Shown: in pieces, positions 33,706 to 45,669 of the stretch | Layout of the letters: each line of letters opens with the position of its first letter | Numbering within the stretch: position 1 is the first letter of the stretch | From: Aurifilum marmelostoma | Lineage: Eukaryota > Ascomycota > Sordariomycetes > Diaporthales > Cryphonectriaceae | Length of the DNA: 64,000 nucleotides | Assembly: GCA_027559495.1 (NCBI GenBank) | Contig: JAMXSV010000010.1 | Location: 682,001 to 746,000 of the forward strand | Direction of reading: 5' to 3' | Made by a program: the position numbers and the translations under genes | The notes under the pieces: model-generated | Databases searched by the model: none | The model's input: only the letters and a program-made list of their open reading frames with translations | Told to the model about the DNA's origin: nothing

Positions 33706-36700
33706 ATGTCTGGGGGCATGAGCCGCGCCGAGCGGTTCGAGGATGAGAAGCGACGCATCATCGACAGCTGTTTCAGCAAGAGGGACGAAGATGGCTCCGG
33801 TCCGCCCCCCATTCTCTCCATCTTCACATCGTCAATATCCGATCGACTCTCAAGTACTGATGAAGCTCGGTTAAATAGTCCAGGAGACATATATCACACA
33901 CCTTAGGATCCTCGAGTTCTCGACCAACCCCACGAGCCCCCCGCCGCCGCAGTCGAGGACCCCCCAGTCCGAGAAGCCCCGTGTCATCATCGTTGCCGTG
34001 AGGAAGTCGGGCAGAGTTAGGGTGCATAAGACTAAGGAGAATATGAACGGAACCTTCTCGATAGGCAAGACCTGGAACCTCGACGACCTATCCGCCATCG
34101 AGTCCTATACCGGTCCCAATGTCGCTCCTGATGCCCGCCAGTGGGCAGGAGAGAACGGCTTTGTCGTTACTCTCGGCAAGGCGTACTACTGGGAGGCTCA
34201 GACAGACAGGGAGAAGAAGTTCTTTATCGCCAGTCTGATCAAGATCTACGGGAAATATACTGGTGGCCGTGTTCCAGTCCTCACCAACTTCGACCAGCGC
34301 GAGCTGGACCAGGTGCTTGGCGGAGCTGCTAGACGGACGCCATCTGCCCAAACTCCAAACCTACCCTCACCATCGCCCAACCGACCCCCGGTCTCTCCGG
34401 CAAGACCTCCTATCCCTCCATCTCCAGGCCGGCCACCTGTTCCCAATTCAGCTTCCAGCCAGGCACCCAGCGCCGTCCCCGGGTTCGATGGCAGTGGCAA
34501 TGCCGTTCCAGAGTATGCTCGGACGCCGTCACGGGGCCCCATGGTTCCCAATAACAGGTCATCGCCAGCGAGCCTTGCCCCTAGCATCGACTCTGCCCGG
34601 AACTTCCGAAGTCAAGATCCTCCTTTGAGACAGAGGTTGGGTGTAAACAATGGGAGTCAGGATTCGGTTTCTCTGGCCAACAAGAGCGGAGAAGAGGGCT
34701 TCCGGCCGAGGTCTCGCGGGAGGCCAAACGGCACCTCACCATATACCAATGCGCCCGAGCCTGTACCATCAGCGCTTGCACCTGCCTTCGTTCCTACGCC
34801 CAGCCCTAGTAGTACAGGGAAGCCGCCGGAGCGAAAGCGTCCTCCTATGGATCCTTTGAGGCCTACAGGGTTACCACCAGACGACAATCTTGTTCCTGCT
34901 CCGTTGAGCAGCACCGCCACACGTCGGGAAGCATCGCGCGGACCATCGCGTGAACAATCACGAGAACAGTCGCGAGAGCCTTCCCGAGAAATACCCCGCG
35001 ATCCTGTTGAGCCAAGCTCACCCGTTGTGCCGCCACCGAGGAGTATCGAGCGCATGTCGCCGAGAAAGCCATCTTTGCGGTCTCAGCTCTCTGAGTCAAC
35101 ACCACCGATAGACGAGATCGCCTCCAAGCCTGTCGAGCCGCCCCCAAGGCTCGACACTACTCCGCTCAAGCCCGCCGGGCTCAACGGCGCCAAGGTCGAC
35201 AGCCCAACCGTCGCCAGCCCGACAGTACCTCCTTCTGCTTCAACACCGTCCGAAACACCGACTGAGTCGCCTTTGTCGCCCGAGGAGGAACATCGTCCTG
35301 GCCTAGGCCCGATGATCAGGGCGAGGAAGCCCAAGAATGAGCTGGCAGGGGCGTTATGGAAAGCCGCGACAGCTGCCAGTGTGTTCAAACCACGTGCTGG
35401 AGGAGCGGGCGAGAAGTTGCTGAAGGCTGCTCAGAGTCAAAGCAATGGACCCGACGGCATCACCGCGGTCGTGCCTGCTCCTCCCCGGCCCGAACCTGAG
35501 AAGAAACCAGAGTCGAGGCCAATGACGCCTGAAGTGCCAGAAGTCAAAGTTTCCCGGCCAGACACAAGCCTTTCCTCCTCGAGTGTACAGGACCTCAAGG
35601 CTACGCCCAAGCCGGAGCCGAGCAAGACGCCGGAGGCGGAGCTACAGGACGAGCGCAAACGATCCCTCGTGGTTGGCAATGACATAAAATATCTTACCAC
35701 TTTGGGCGTCGACCCGTCGATCCTGGACAAGAAGACCGCGCAGTTTACAGAGTGGTTGGACTTTTTCTCTTGGGTTCCCGGTGATAAGATGCGGTCGCTC
35801 AATTTTGACGATATGAAAATTGATCTCGATCGCGAGCTCAACAAGGCACAAGCAGGCGGGTGGCTCGCTCGGTTCCAGGAAGAAGATGAGCGAGTAGATG
35901 GCATCAAGAAGGGCATTGACACCGCAATCGAGGAATGCGAAGAGCTGGATAACCTCTTGACCCTGTATGGTGTCGAGCTTTCCGTGAGTACATCCAAAAT
36001 GGTCCTGGGTTTCCGATCACAAAGACTAATGCATATATCTCAGACACTTCAAGATGACATTGCTTATATCGAGGCCCAAGGTCAAGGTCTTCAGGTACAG
36101 GCCGCCAACCAGAAGCTGCTCAAGAAAGAACTCGAGTCTCTGCTGGAGACATGCGCTATCACCGCGAACGACCTTCAGGCTCTGTCATCTGCGCCTCTGG
36201 ACAATGCGAATGGTGTCGAAGACGTCGAGACCGCTCTTGTTACCCTTTACAAGGCTATGCACAAGATCGACCCGAGCATGGGTGGCAGCGATGCGATCAA
36301 GACCGGCGACGCAAGCAGTGATCAAGCAATTGACTTCAACGGTGACTATGCGAAGATGCGTATCGTCCAAGAAAAGAAGCAGATGTACCTGCAGGAAAGC
36401 GCAATATTCATGCAGCGACTCGTCGAGTTCATGGCGAGGGAATTCTCACTGGCTTACGAGGAGGTCAGACGAGCACTGAAGGGTGCATTGCACAAAAAGA
36501 TTGATCCGCTCAACCATGATGCTGGCCGAGACATGCTGTGGAAGTATGAGGCGCTGATGCTCTACGCCCGGGACGTGGACTTGGATAACTGGAATCGACT
36601 GATTCAGGAGTATCAGGATGCCAGTCACCCGACCTATAAGATGGAGTTCCGGGATGCACTAGATACGTGGAAGAGGAATGCACGGAAGCCGACCGGAGAA

Positions 36701-38156
36701 GAGGCCCTCCTCTTCAATACGGAGTCGGATAAGAAGGAAGAAGGTATCGCCATCGCCGCTAGGAAGCTTACCGTCAAGCGAAGCCAGACACTTGCCAGAA
36801 TCCGCTCTCCGCTGGGCGACAGCAAAGGGGATGCCAGCAAGAGCGCAATCGACTTGTCGCGGAGCTCGCCCTACGAGGTGTTTGCGGGTGTGCTCGAGGA
36901 TCTGCTCCCCTTGGTCGAGATGGAGCAGAATTTCATCATCGACTTCTTCCACGCCACGACTCTTGATCAAATTGACTTTCCTGATGCTGTCATGGCCGTC
37001 AGTCCTCGGGACCGTAGGGGCAATGACCTTAAGAGGCATAGACTCATGGAGCCCGACAGAGATCTGGCGCGGAGAGTAACGCGGTCGATGGAGGTGATAT
37101 TCCCCCTTCTTGGAGAAAGATCTCGGCAATCTGGTTGATTGGGTATTGGTGCAAAGCCCTCTGTAAGTTGCTCCTTGCATTGCCGTCGTATACCGCAGAA
37201 CACGAACAAGATCTGACACGTTTCGCACGCACAGGCAAGGTGTTGGTGTTATGGCCAGCATTGAGCGGAAGCTCGCAGACATTGCGCAGTCCAATCAAGA
37301 GTTCCTGAACACGGTGCTGCAAAAAGTGCACGGAAATTTGCTTGGCAAATTCAAGCGATTCGTCGAAGAACAGATTCGTGCTATCGAAGACACCAAGGTC
37401 AAGATCAGCAAGCGCAAAGGCGTCATCTCCTTCATGCGTGTCTTCCCGCCCTTCTGCATGGCTGTGGAGAACATGCTCGTCGGCATTGATCCCAACCTGA
37501 ATGTCCGTCGCACCGTCGACCGCGAGTATGACCGCATTCTAAAGTCCATGTTCGACTCACTGAAAGTAATCGCGCGAGAGAATCCAGCCATAGGCAACAC
37601 AGCCACCGGGGCTGGGGCAGATCCAGAGGATAAGGAGGCTTTGAACTACCACATCTTGCTGATTGAGAACATGCACCACTACATCGAAGAGGTCGACACC
37701 CACGGCCTCGAGATCCTGGAGAGGTGGAAGTCGGCGGCACAGGCGGAGCAGGACGAGCACATCTCGCGCTACCTGGACGCGGTGATGCGCCGGCCCCTCG
37801 GCAAACTGCTGGACCAGATTGAGAACATCGAAGATCAGCTCAAGAATGGCAGGCCACCGGCCATGATCGCCATGCAGGCGTCCAACAACAAGGCGACGTT
37901 CGACAAGGTGCTTCTGCACTATGACGCGCGTGAGGTGCGCAAGGGCATCGAGGCCCTCCGCAAGCGCGTCGACAAGCACTTTGACGAGAGCCCTCGCCTG
38001 GCGGGCATAATCACCATGACGTGCGAGGGATACTACGGAGAGGTGGACCAGAGAATCGTAAAGATTGTCACGGAGGTGTACGGCGGCGAGACACTGGTGG
38101 AGTGGCCGCGCATGGAGGTGAAGAATGCATTCAGAAAGGGCGAGACGAGTTATTGA
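33706..38156 (+). CDS. SEC3: Exocyst subunit Sec3, frame broken by one extra C
   Basis: Exons 33706-33799, 33879-35983, 36044-37162 and 37235-38156 give 1412 residues when one C of the run at 37102-37106 is discounted. Sec3 marks exocytosis sites at the plasma membrane and hyphal tip and binds PIP2 and Rho GTPases. The N-terminal PH-like domain has RAERFEDEKRRIIDSCFSKR, YITHLRILEF, KPRVIIVAVRKSGRVRVHKT and NGTFSIGKTWNLDDLSAIES. A long Pro/Ser disordered region follows, then coiled coil and helical exocyst domain (TLQDDIAYIEAQGQGLQ; RKGVISFMRVFPPFCMAVEN) to the end (EGYYGEVDQRIVKIVTEVYG). In the given sequence the frame ends 10 codons after the run (RSRQSG stop). The +1 frame gives LEKDLGNLVDWVLVQSPL and splices in phase to exon 4. 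Intron 1 has an odd GTCCGC donor; intron 2 (60 nt) is stop-free. Confidence 0.92.
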
Positions 38157-38994
38157 TGGGGGCTATACAGTCTTGCATTTGTTTTATATGGGCGGCCTTT
38201 CAAGCGAGATACCATACCATTATATTTTATCTGCATCAGGGAATTGGATCATGTCCCTACCACTTTGCTCATTCTGTGCCCAGCCTAATGTATCTCATTG
38301 TTCCCATCCATGACCAACCTTGGGAATGCTTGGTCATTTCACATCTTGATTTTTTCCGGCCATTGCTTGCTTGCTTTGCGGCGTTCCGGATAATGGCACT
38401 TAATTTGTCTCCTCTACACCGGCGAATACCAGTACTACAAAGGCTGGGATTCATCTCGTCTCGCGACTATCGGATGATTCCACCGAGATGGGACGATTTG
38501 GGATAATCTGCAACCCCAGTGGTGCATGGGCAGCGGGGAGCCAAGATGAAACACTCTACGTGCAGAGTAGCCGCCCCAGCGAGGCTGAAGCAGCTGAAGC
38601 ATATAGTGTCTAAACACACACACACACACACACACACACGGCGGCGGGACCCTACTTTACTTTTCCGGGCAAGCTTGCGAGGTTGTGTGCTTGTATTTGG
38701 TGCAACAAAAGGCTTGATTGCTGGGCTGCATGGGATGGGAGGCGAGTGATTGTTGATTTATCTGCTGACACCAGATGATTGTTTGAGGGTGAATGCACAG
38801 CCGCGTTGGCTTGGATATACTTTGCGAGGTCGCCACCACGAAATATCTCTATCCTCCAACAAGCCCTCGCTGGATTGCTTGAACAGATCACGCGGTCCCC
38901 CACGAGCAACCAGGACAGAAGCCGACAGACAAAACTGACTGCTTGACATAATTCCTAAATCAGCAACAGCCCATCTTTGAATGCAGACGCCGCC
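38157..38994. other. Intergenic region
   Basis: SEC3 3' flank and cutinase promoter, with an (AC)13 tract. No gene supported. Confidence 0.65.
38614..38639 (+). repeat. (AC)13 microsatellite
   Basis: An uninterrupted dinucleotide run in the spacer between SEC3 and the cutinase gene. Confidence 0.9.
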
Positions 38995-40268
38995 ATGCGG
39001 CCCTTTACCGCATCAACACTTCTCAGCACCTCGACTCTCCTCGTCATATCAGGCCTGACCCTCGCCACACCGCAGGCAATAATACCGCAACTCATCCAGC
39101 ATGACGAGAGAGGCCTGGACAGTCTCTTTGGTGAGGCTGCCGCCAACATCAGCGGCGAGATATCGGACCTCCTCACCGACGCTGCCTCATTGCTGCAGAG
39201 CTTCATAACAGTGCTGGAGGACCTACACAACGCCACGAACGAGAACGACCTGGTCGACCTGCTGGGACTGGACATCTCTGATGCTGAGGACGATGACAGC
39301 AGTTCAGTGACAAATGAGACGGTGAGTGCTGTGGGAGTGAATGCGACGTGTCCTGGGATGGCTGTATTATTTGCCAGAGGGACTGGCGAGCCAGGTATGC
39401 CCATCTTCCCCTAAATTTTCTTCAACCAAAGAAGAGTGAGAAGGGCTAAGTGTCATTTGATCGCTCATCTCGTCTTCCGCAGGAAACGTGGGCCTCTACA
39501 CTGGTCCATCCTTCTTCACTGCGCTCCGGAACTACGTCAACGGAAGCACTTCGGTCGCCTTCCAAGGCATCCCTTACCCGGCCTCCATCTCCGGGTTCCT
39601 AGCCGGCGGCTCACCCTTCGGCTCAGCAGTAATGGCCACGCTCGCCAGCCGGACGGCAGCCGCCTGCCCCAACACAAAGCTGGTCCTGTCAGGCTACAGC
39701 CAGGGCGCTCAGGTTGTCCACAACGCCATGGGTCTCATCAGCAACGGCACGCTCAGCACGTCCTCGACCACAAACAGCACCGACAGCAGCGACGCCGCGG
39801 CGGTCGAGTCCCGCATCGCCTCTGTCGTGCTCTTTGGAGACCCGCTGAACGGGACCGCGGTCTCGGGCGTGCAGAGCGGGCAGGTGCTGTCGCTGTGTAA
39901 TGCCCAGGATGATATCTGTGCTCGCCATGGGGGTGTGGTGACGCTGGATCATCTTACGTATAACCAGGATGCGGCGCAGGCGGCTATGTTTGTGATGCAG
40001 AAGAGTGGCCTAGGGCTGGCTAGTAATGATGCTCAGAATCAGGGGATGGTGTGTCCTTTCTTTACTGCTCTGCCCAATACTCAAGACTTCTTTGTTTTTT
40101 CGGGGGGAAAACATGAATTCTTTTGTGAGTATTTGTGCTAACAAGACTTCCTCTCAGGGCAACGTACCAACCGTGAAGACCACCAAGGCGGTGAATGGGG
40201 GAATGCAGGTTGGGAACGGGGCCAGTCTGCCGGTGACGGGGTTATTTGCATTGGGAAAGGAGAGATGA
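38995..40268 (+). CDS. Secreted cutinase-family serine esterase
   Basis: Three exons (38995-39394, 39483-40048, 40158-40268) give 358 residues. A secretion signal (STLLSTSTLLVISGLTLATP) is followed by an acidic helical propeptide-like stretch of about 100 residues, longer than in classic cutinases. The alpha/beta-hydrolase core starts at CPGMAVLFARGTGEPGN. The nucleophile Ser sits in LVLSGYSQGAQVVHNAM, the catalytic Asp in NAQDDICARHGG and His in TLDHLTYNQDA. Eight or more N-x-S/T sites suggest glycosylation. The last exon adds a tail of about 36 residues after the catalytic domain. Such enzymes cleave cutin, acetylated polysaccharides or other esters; the substrate is not determinable here. 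Confidence 0.88.
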
Positions 40269-41386
40269 GCGGACTTCACTGAGTTAGGGTCGCCGGTCAT
40301 GCTATTAACACATTTCTTGGATTATTAGAAGTGTACCCTTGGATCGGCGGGATCTGTCAAAACCGCTTCTTCTGTCACTCTTGAGCTGGATACTCAGAAA
40401 GGGCCGGCACGAGGTTTTTAAGCATATTCAGCGTGTATATCTTCTTTTGTTTTTGGGACTACCAAACCCCAAATCCTATCGATAGGTCGTGACTGGAACT
40501 GATCTATTAGACTTGCCATTAGTGAGAGGCTCCAGCCTTAGATGGAGTGAGGGCAGCGGCTCCTCTTCGGGGAAAAGTAGTGGCATTCATAGCATCCTGT
40601 ACAGCGTCCAAGCGGAAGTTCAAGACTTTGAAGCTTTGCTCCCAGTAATTAGTCGTGATGGCAGACCATGCGTGTCAGGGAGCAGCAGTGTTGTTGTAAG
40701 GAGAACGCAGCATAATTCTGGGTAATATATGAAGAGGGTTGGACTTAATATGGTGACGAGAATGGGCCTCTAGCATGACCGTGTTTTATCAAAAGGTAAC
40801 TAGTAATTACAAAGAATGTCATATCTATATCTGCATCTAGCTTCAGGAAATAATTTGTGAGATCATATTCGTAGGCTATTTTCTAGACCAAGCACATGTA
40901 TATTCAGATCAGAAGTATGCATGTACCAGCCCCCTGTTGCATATGCGGTGTCCTACAAGCTACGGTATCCTATAATAAATTAGAAATGAAGCAGTTGTGC
41001 TGCGAGAGGCTGTAGACGGAATGATCGTTTACTGGCCTCTTGGTTTGAACATATTCTTTTTGTAATATCACTACGTCAAATCAGCCAGGATTACTCTTGA
41101 TTATGACCCAGGACTTGCTTTTGTATTGCTTTCTTACAGCATATCAAGATTCAGAAGCCTATGAGCAGACACTTATACGGTCTATTAGCAGCATATATCC
41201 TCAGTGTCTGTCGCAAACATGCAAGTGAGTCCTCGTCATGTCGAAAAGAGTTTGCTTGTCAATATATTCAAGATTATTGGACTCAGTATGCACCGCTTCT
41301 GAAGACAATTTTATTTCCAGTAAACGATCGTTGATGCTGCATGCTTCAGAGCTGAGAGTACTCGGCCAATCAGGCTAAAATATGGT
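40269..41386. other. AT-rich intergenic region between convergent genes
   Basis: Cutinase 3' flank and 3' flank of the DmpA-like gene. It is noticeably AT-richer than its surroundings. No coding frame or repeat family was recognised. Confidence 0.6.
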
Positions 41387-42641
41387 TCACTCTTTTTCCA
41401 TTATATCCTTCAACTGCTGCAGATCAATGGCATCCACCTTAGCCCCTTTATGGCCCGTCGTCGTCTGCGCCATGCAGATGGCATTATAGATCGCCTCCTC
41501 GGTAGCATCAGCAGCGGCCTCAAACAAGGCATTGATACTTTGGTCATCCACCACCTCGATTCCCAGCGCCCGGGCCTTGAACGGATCCACAGACCTTCCC
41601 CCGGCAGTCACCGTCTGCACAGGGATCTTGTTGCCCGTGGAGAAGGCCAGGAAGAGATCACCCGAGGGGTTATGACCGTATCCTCCGACCCGGGCCAAGC
41701 CAACGGTGGCCCTCTTCGCGAGGCGCTCGAGCTGCGCCGGGTGCAGGGGGCGCGTCGGTGGCCAGGATGATGATGATGCTCCCGTCCTTCTTGTCCTTCT
41801 CCCTGTCAACCATGGCTTGCTGGCGCAGGGCCTCGGTGTTGTTGTCCTTCTCGCGCTGTTCCATGATGCGCTTGCCGACGGGCACGCCCGTGACGCGAAA
41901 GTCCCTGAGGCGGCCGTAGTTAGCCTGGACGAGGGCGCCGACGGTGTAGGTCCTCTCAGGAGGGGCACCTTCGTCAGCGGTGCTTTGTGGGCCCAGGCCT
42001 GGCACGACGCGGCTGCTGGTGCCGGTGCCGCCCTTGAAGCCCTGGCAGAGCATGCCGGTGCCGCCTCCGGTGCAGCCCTCCGGGGTGAGGTCGGCGGTGG
42101 CATTGGCGATACCCTCGACGACGTGCTCGGGCTTCACAGCGAAGGCGGTCAGGTCGTTGAGGGTGCCGTCAAAGGTCTCGGCGACGACGGGAAGCAGGAA
42201 CCAGTCGACGCTGCCGTCATTCTTGTCGCTATAGTGGCGGACGGCGTGGTCGTAGATGCCACGATAGGCCTCGCCCACGGAGAAGGAGTTGGTCAGGACG
42301 ATGGGCGAATGCAGCAGGCCCGTCTCCTGCAGCCAATGGGAGCCTGTCATCTCGCCGGAGCCATTGAAGCGGAAGACGTTGGCGTAGACAGCATGATGAA
42401 ACCAGTCCTTGTGGGGAAGGATAACAGTCACGCCTGTGTTGATGGAGGGGTTGGAGGCGGGCTGGAGGGTGGTGGTGTGGGTGAGGACGCCGGCGACGTC
42501 GGTGATTCCGTTGAGAGGCCCGGTGGGCCAATGACCTATCTCAATGTGGGGAAGGAGCTGTCGAAGACGCTGTCTTGGCGGGGGCGGATCCTGCTGGCTC
42601 TTGTTGTTGGCAGCCGCAGAGGTCGACGAGGAGGATGCCAT
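41387..42641 (-). CDS. DmpA-type aminopeptidase (peptidase family S58), frame broken by one extra C
   Basis: 417 residues when one C of a coding-strand five-C run (41746-41750 on the plus strand) is discounted. The chosen ATG at 42641 gives MASSSSTSAAANNKSQQDPP. S58 enzymes are Ntn-like hydrolases that self-cleave before a catalytic Ser and release N-terminal D- or L-residues or beta-amino acids. Family motifs are present: IGHWPTGPLNGITDVAGVLT, an NTGVTVILP block, IVLTNSFSVGEAYRGIYDHA, the EGCTGGGTGMLCQGFKGGTG loop with the cleavage/catalytic region GTSSRV, and after the break HPAQLERLAKRATVGLARVG and SGDLFLAFSTGNK. As given, frame 0 ends about 20 codons after the run. With four Cs the gene is exactly 418 codons including the stop. 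Confidence 0.87.
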
Positions 42642-43646
42642 GTTGAAGAGGAGGGGCTGTATTCCTGCAAAGGCCAATTGATACTGGAGGACTACATGAC
42701 GATGATGGTGATGATTGAGGATGCGATGCCTTTTTCAACACGAGGAGAGAATAGTGACTGGCCTGATCTCGACGGTGTGACTCATTCCTCATCATACACC
42801 ACACTGCATGTCTCATTTGATTATCCCTTCGATGGTAGGATGGTCAATCCTACGAGGACGAAGATCTGCAGTGGAGGAGGAGAATGTGGAAGGAGGATCA
42901 TGCTGATAGAACGGGGACTGTTTGTCCGGGTACCCATTTAATGTTAAGTTCAATACGATGTTTTGGGAGAGCACAGAGGGAAGTGACTACTACTGTAGAC
43001 GAGGTACTTAGGTGATGTCAGATGATGGTTTCTTTCTAGCAAGGAAGTCACGAGTTGAATACTTGGCAAGCAAGAAAACAGAACCCCAAAACATGCTCAG
43101 ATCGATCATCACAGCCCTCTTCCCTCCCTCCTCTCTTACAATTGCTGAGATCCGGTGAATAATCATTACAGAATGCCGGTGCCAACCTGTCCGGCAACTT
43201 GTTCAAGAAAAGACACAAAGAGATTACCGGCATACTGTATCTATTTGGTGTGGGGGGAAAATGTTAAATGCGGGGTTCTCCACAAAGAGGGAGGGACGCT
43301 TTCCCCGCAGCGTCCCATCATGACTTCTCCAATATTCTGCTGCTATTAAGCACCTACTGTTTGTACTGTACCCTACAAGAAACGCAGTAGTCGTTTGGAA
43401 TTCCCGTGAGGGGGTGTGCCTGTCTTCCGAGCTCGCAGCACTGCAGAGGTGACCATTTGGAGGGAGGCTCACTACCTGCTTTACCTCGATCCATCGTCAT
43501 CCTCGTCCTCCTCATCCTCTCATCTTTTCTCGAGCCGTAGTGTACAAATATTCACTAACTGTAGTCAAACTCCTTTTCCTTACGATTCCTTTGTGTATAC
43601 ATATATACAAGTCACACACACACATATATAAATGCAAAAGGTCATC
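42642..43646. promoter_or_regulatory. Divergent promoter region of the DmpA-like gene and HOT
   Basis: About 1 kb between two divergent ATGs. A TATATAAA at 43625-43632 sits very close to the HOT coding start. No other gene was seen. Confidence 0.45.
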
Positions 43647-45295
43647 ATGACACCGGCCATCCGTGTAATCCCAGGTGTGAGTGCCCCGTCCCATGTTATC
43701 AAGTTGTCCACTCATCCCGCCCAAGCTCCAAAAGAACAATCCGAGTCTGACACAATCTTCAAGGCCGCGACGAGGGCAGTCAACCTGCTCAGGGCGGTAC
43801 AATTCACCCACCCTCCCTCGTGTCCATGCCACTCCAACCCAGGCCACCATCATCACCACCAACGGGGCCCCCATGCAGCCGTGCGCCAATATGCCACGCC
43901 CCAGGACGACTCGCAGCTAAAGGAGTACGCTTTTGAGATGGCAGCCTCGTCCATCCGCTTTGGACCTGGTGTCACGCGCGAGGTCGGCATGGATTTCAAG
44001 AACATGGGCTCCAAGCGGGTCTGCGTCGTCACGGACGAGACGGTTGACAAGCTGACGGCCATGGACCAAGTGCGCGAGGGCCTGACCAGGGAAGGCGTCA
44101 ACTTCAGGGTGTTCAATAAGACGAGGATAGAGCCCAAGGACAGCAGCATCCGCGAGGCCATAGACTGGGCCAAGCCCTTTGACCCGGACGCCTTTCTGGC
44201 CGTGGGCGGCGGGTCCGTCATCGACACCGCCAAGCTGATGAACCTGTACACCTCCTACCCGGATGCCGACTTCCTCGACTTTGTCAACGCCCCCCCTCGG
44301 AGCCGGAAAGCCCATTGACAAGCCACTCAAGCCCCTCGTCGCCGTGCCAACCACCGCAGGCACCGGCTCAGAGACCACAGGCACCGCCATCTTCGACCTC
44401 GTCTCCCGCCGCGCCAAGACGGGCATCGCACACCGCAACCTGAAGCCCACCCTCGGCATCTGCGACCCTCTGAACACGAGCACCATGCCCGCCGCAGTCA
44501 AGGCCAGCTCCGGCCTCGACGTCCTGTGCCACTCCCTCGAGAGCTGGACAGCCATCCCTTACACCGAGAGGATGCCGCGCCCTGCGAACCCCATCCAGAG
44601 GCCTGCCTACCAGGGCGCCAATCCCATCAGCGACATCTTCTCACTCAAGGCCCTCAAGGACTGCGTCAAGTACCTCCCCCGCGCCGTCAAGGATCCGGAA
44701 GACATGGAGGCCCAGAGCCAGATGCTATTAGCCGCTACGCTGGCGGGCGTTGGGTTTGGTAATGCTGGTGTGCACCTCTGTCATGGTAAGTCATTCCATA
44801 ATGATACTCGTAAAAAACCTTTTTTTCACCTTCTATCTTGCCCCCCCCCCCATCTTCTAACAACACCCAGGCATGTCCTACCCAATCTCAGGCCAGAACC
44901 CAGGCTACAAACACGCCGGCTACCAAGTGACCACCCCCATAATCCCCCACGGAGTCTCCGTGGCCGTAACCTCCCCCGCCGTCTTCCAATTCACCGCCGC
45001 CTCCAACCCGGACCGCCACCTCGAGGCCGCCGCCTGCTTCGGCGTCGATATCAGCAATGTCAAGCGCGCCTCCGCCGGCGAGGTCCTGGCCGACGCCCTG
45101 CGCCGCTTCCTGGACGACCTGGGCGACCAGCCCCAGGGCCTGCGGGATCTTGGCTTCGGGACGGAGCATCTGGACGAGCTGGTCGAGGGCACCATTCCGC
45201 AGCAGCGGGTGCTCATGCTGGCGCCCAACTTAGCGCGGGAGCTGCAGGCCGAGAGGGAGCAGCTGCGGGGTCTGTTTGAGGCGTCAATGGCGTGA
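43647..45295 (+). CDS. Mitochondrial hydroxyacid-oxoacid transhydrogenase (iron-type ADH), frame broken by one extra C
   Basis: Exons 43647-43676, 43764-44785 and 44871-45295 give 491 residues when one C of the run at 44290-44296 is discounted. The ADHFE1/HOT enzyme couples oxidation of 4-hydroxybutyrate to reduction of 2-oxoglutarate in mitochondria. The N-terminus is a presequence with CPCHSNPGHHHHHQRG, then QLKEYAFEMAASSIRFGPGV, the nucleotide motif FLAVGGGSVIDTAKLMNLY, VPTTAGTGSETTGTAIF, and metal-binding Asp and His residues (SSGLDVLCHSLES; GVHLCHGMSYPIS; HGVSVAVTSPA). Frame 0 stops 6 codons past the run; the corrected frame reads NAPLGAGKPI. Intron 1 (87 nt) is stop-free. An upstream in-frame ATG at 43632 overlaps the TATA-like box and has poorer context. 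Confidence 0.86.
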
Positions 45296-45669
45296 AGAAG
45301 GTTTGACGGATCGAATAAAGGTCGTCTGAGATTCAGCGGCAGAATCTCATGATGAGATGTAATCGCGTAAGTAGACATGCGTTGGGCGGTGCCAATTTGT
45401 GCAGATCGGACAAATCTCATTCACATACTTGAGAGTAGCACAGCACTTCTTGTAGTCTAACTGTTCCTAGTTCCGGAAAAAGAGGTGGGTATCATTGATC
45501 TCTCTATGTGCTAAATACACGAGTTCAACTGGAATAATATATAAGGCAGAAGACCAAAAAAAGAAGTGGCGCCTCAACACCTAAACATGCTTACTACGAA
45601 ATTTTATATGAATGCCTTGCAGGAAATTTGAAAATATACAACCGGAGAGCGAGTGACGACAGACGGCCA
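45296..45669. other. Convergent 3' spacer between HOT and GEM1
   Basis: 374 bp holding both 3' UTRs, AT-rich toward the middle. Nothing else is seen. Confidence 0.7.

Noticed and set aside
41706..42941. 411-codon open frame antisense to the DmpA-like gene
   Set aside because: Composition is that of a shadow frame (Gly/Asp/Val-rich), while the minus strand encodes clear S58 peptidase motifs.
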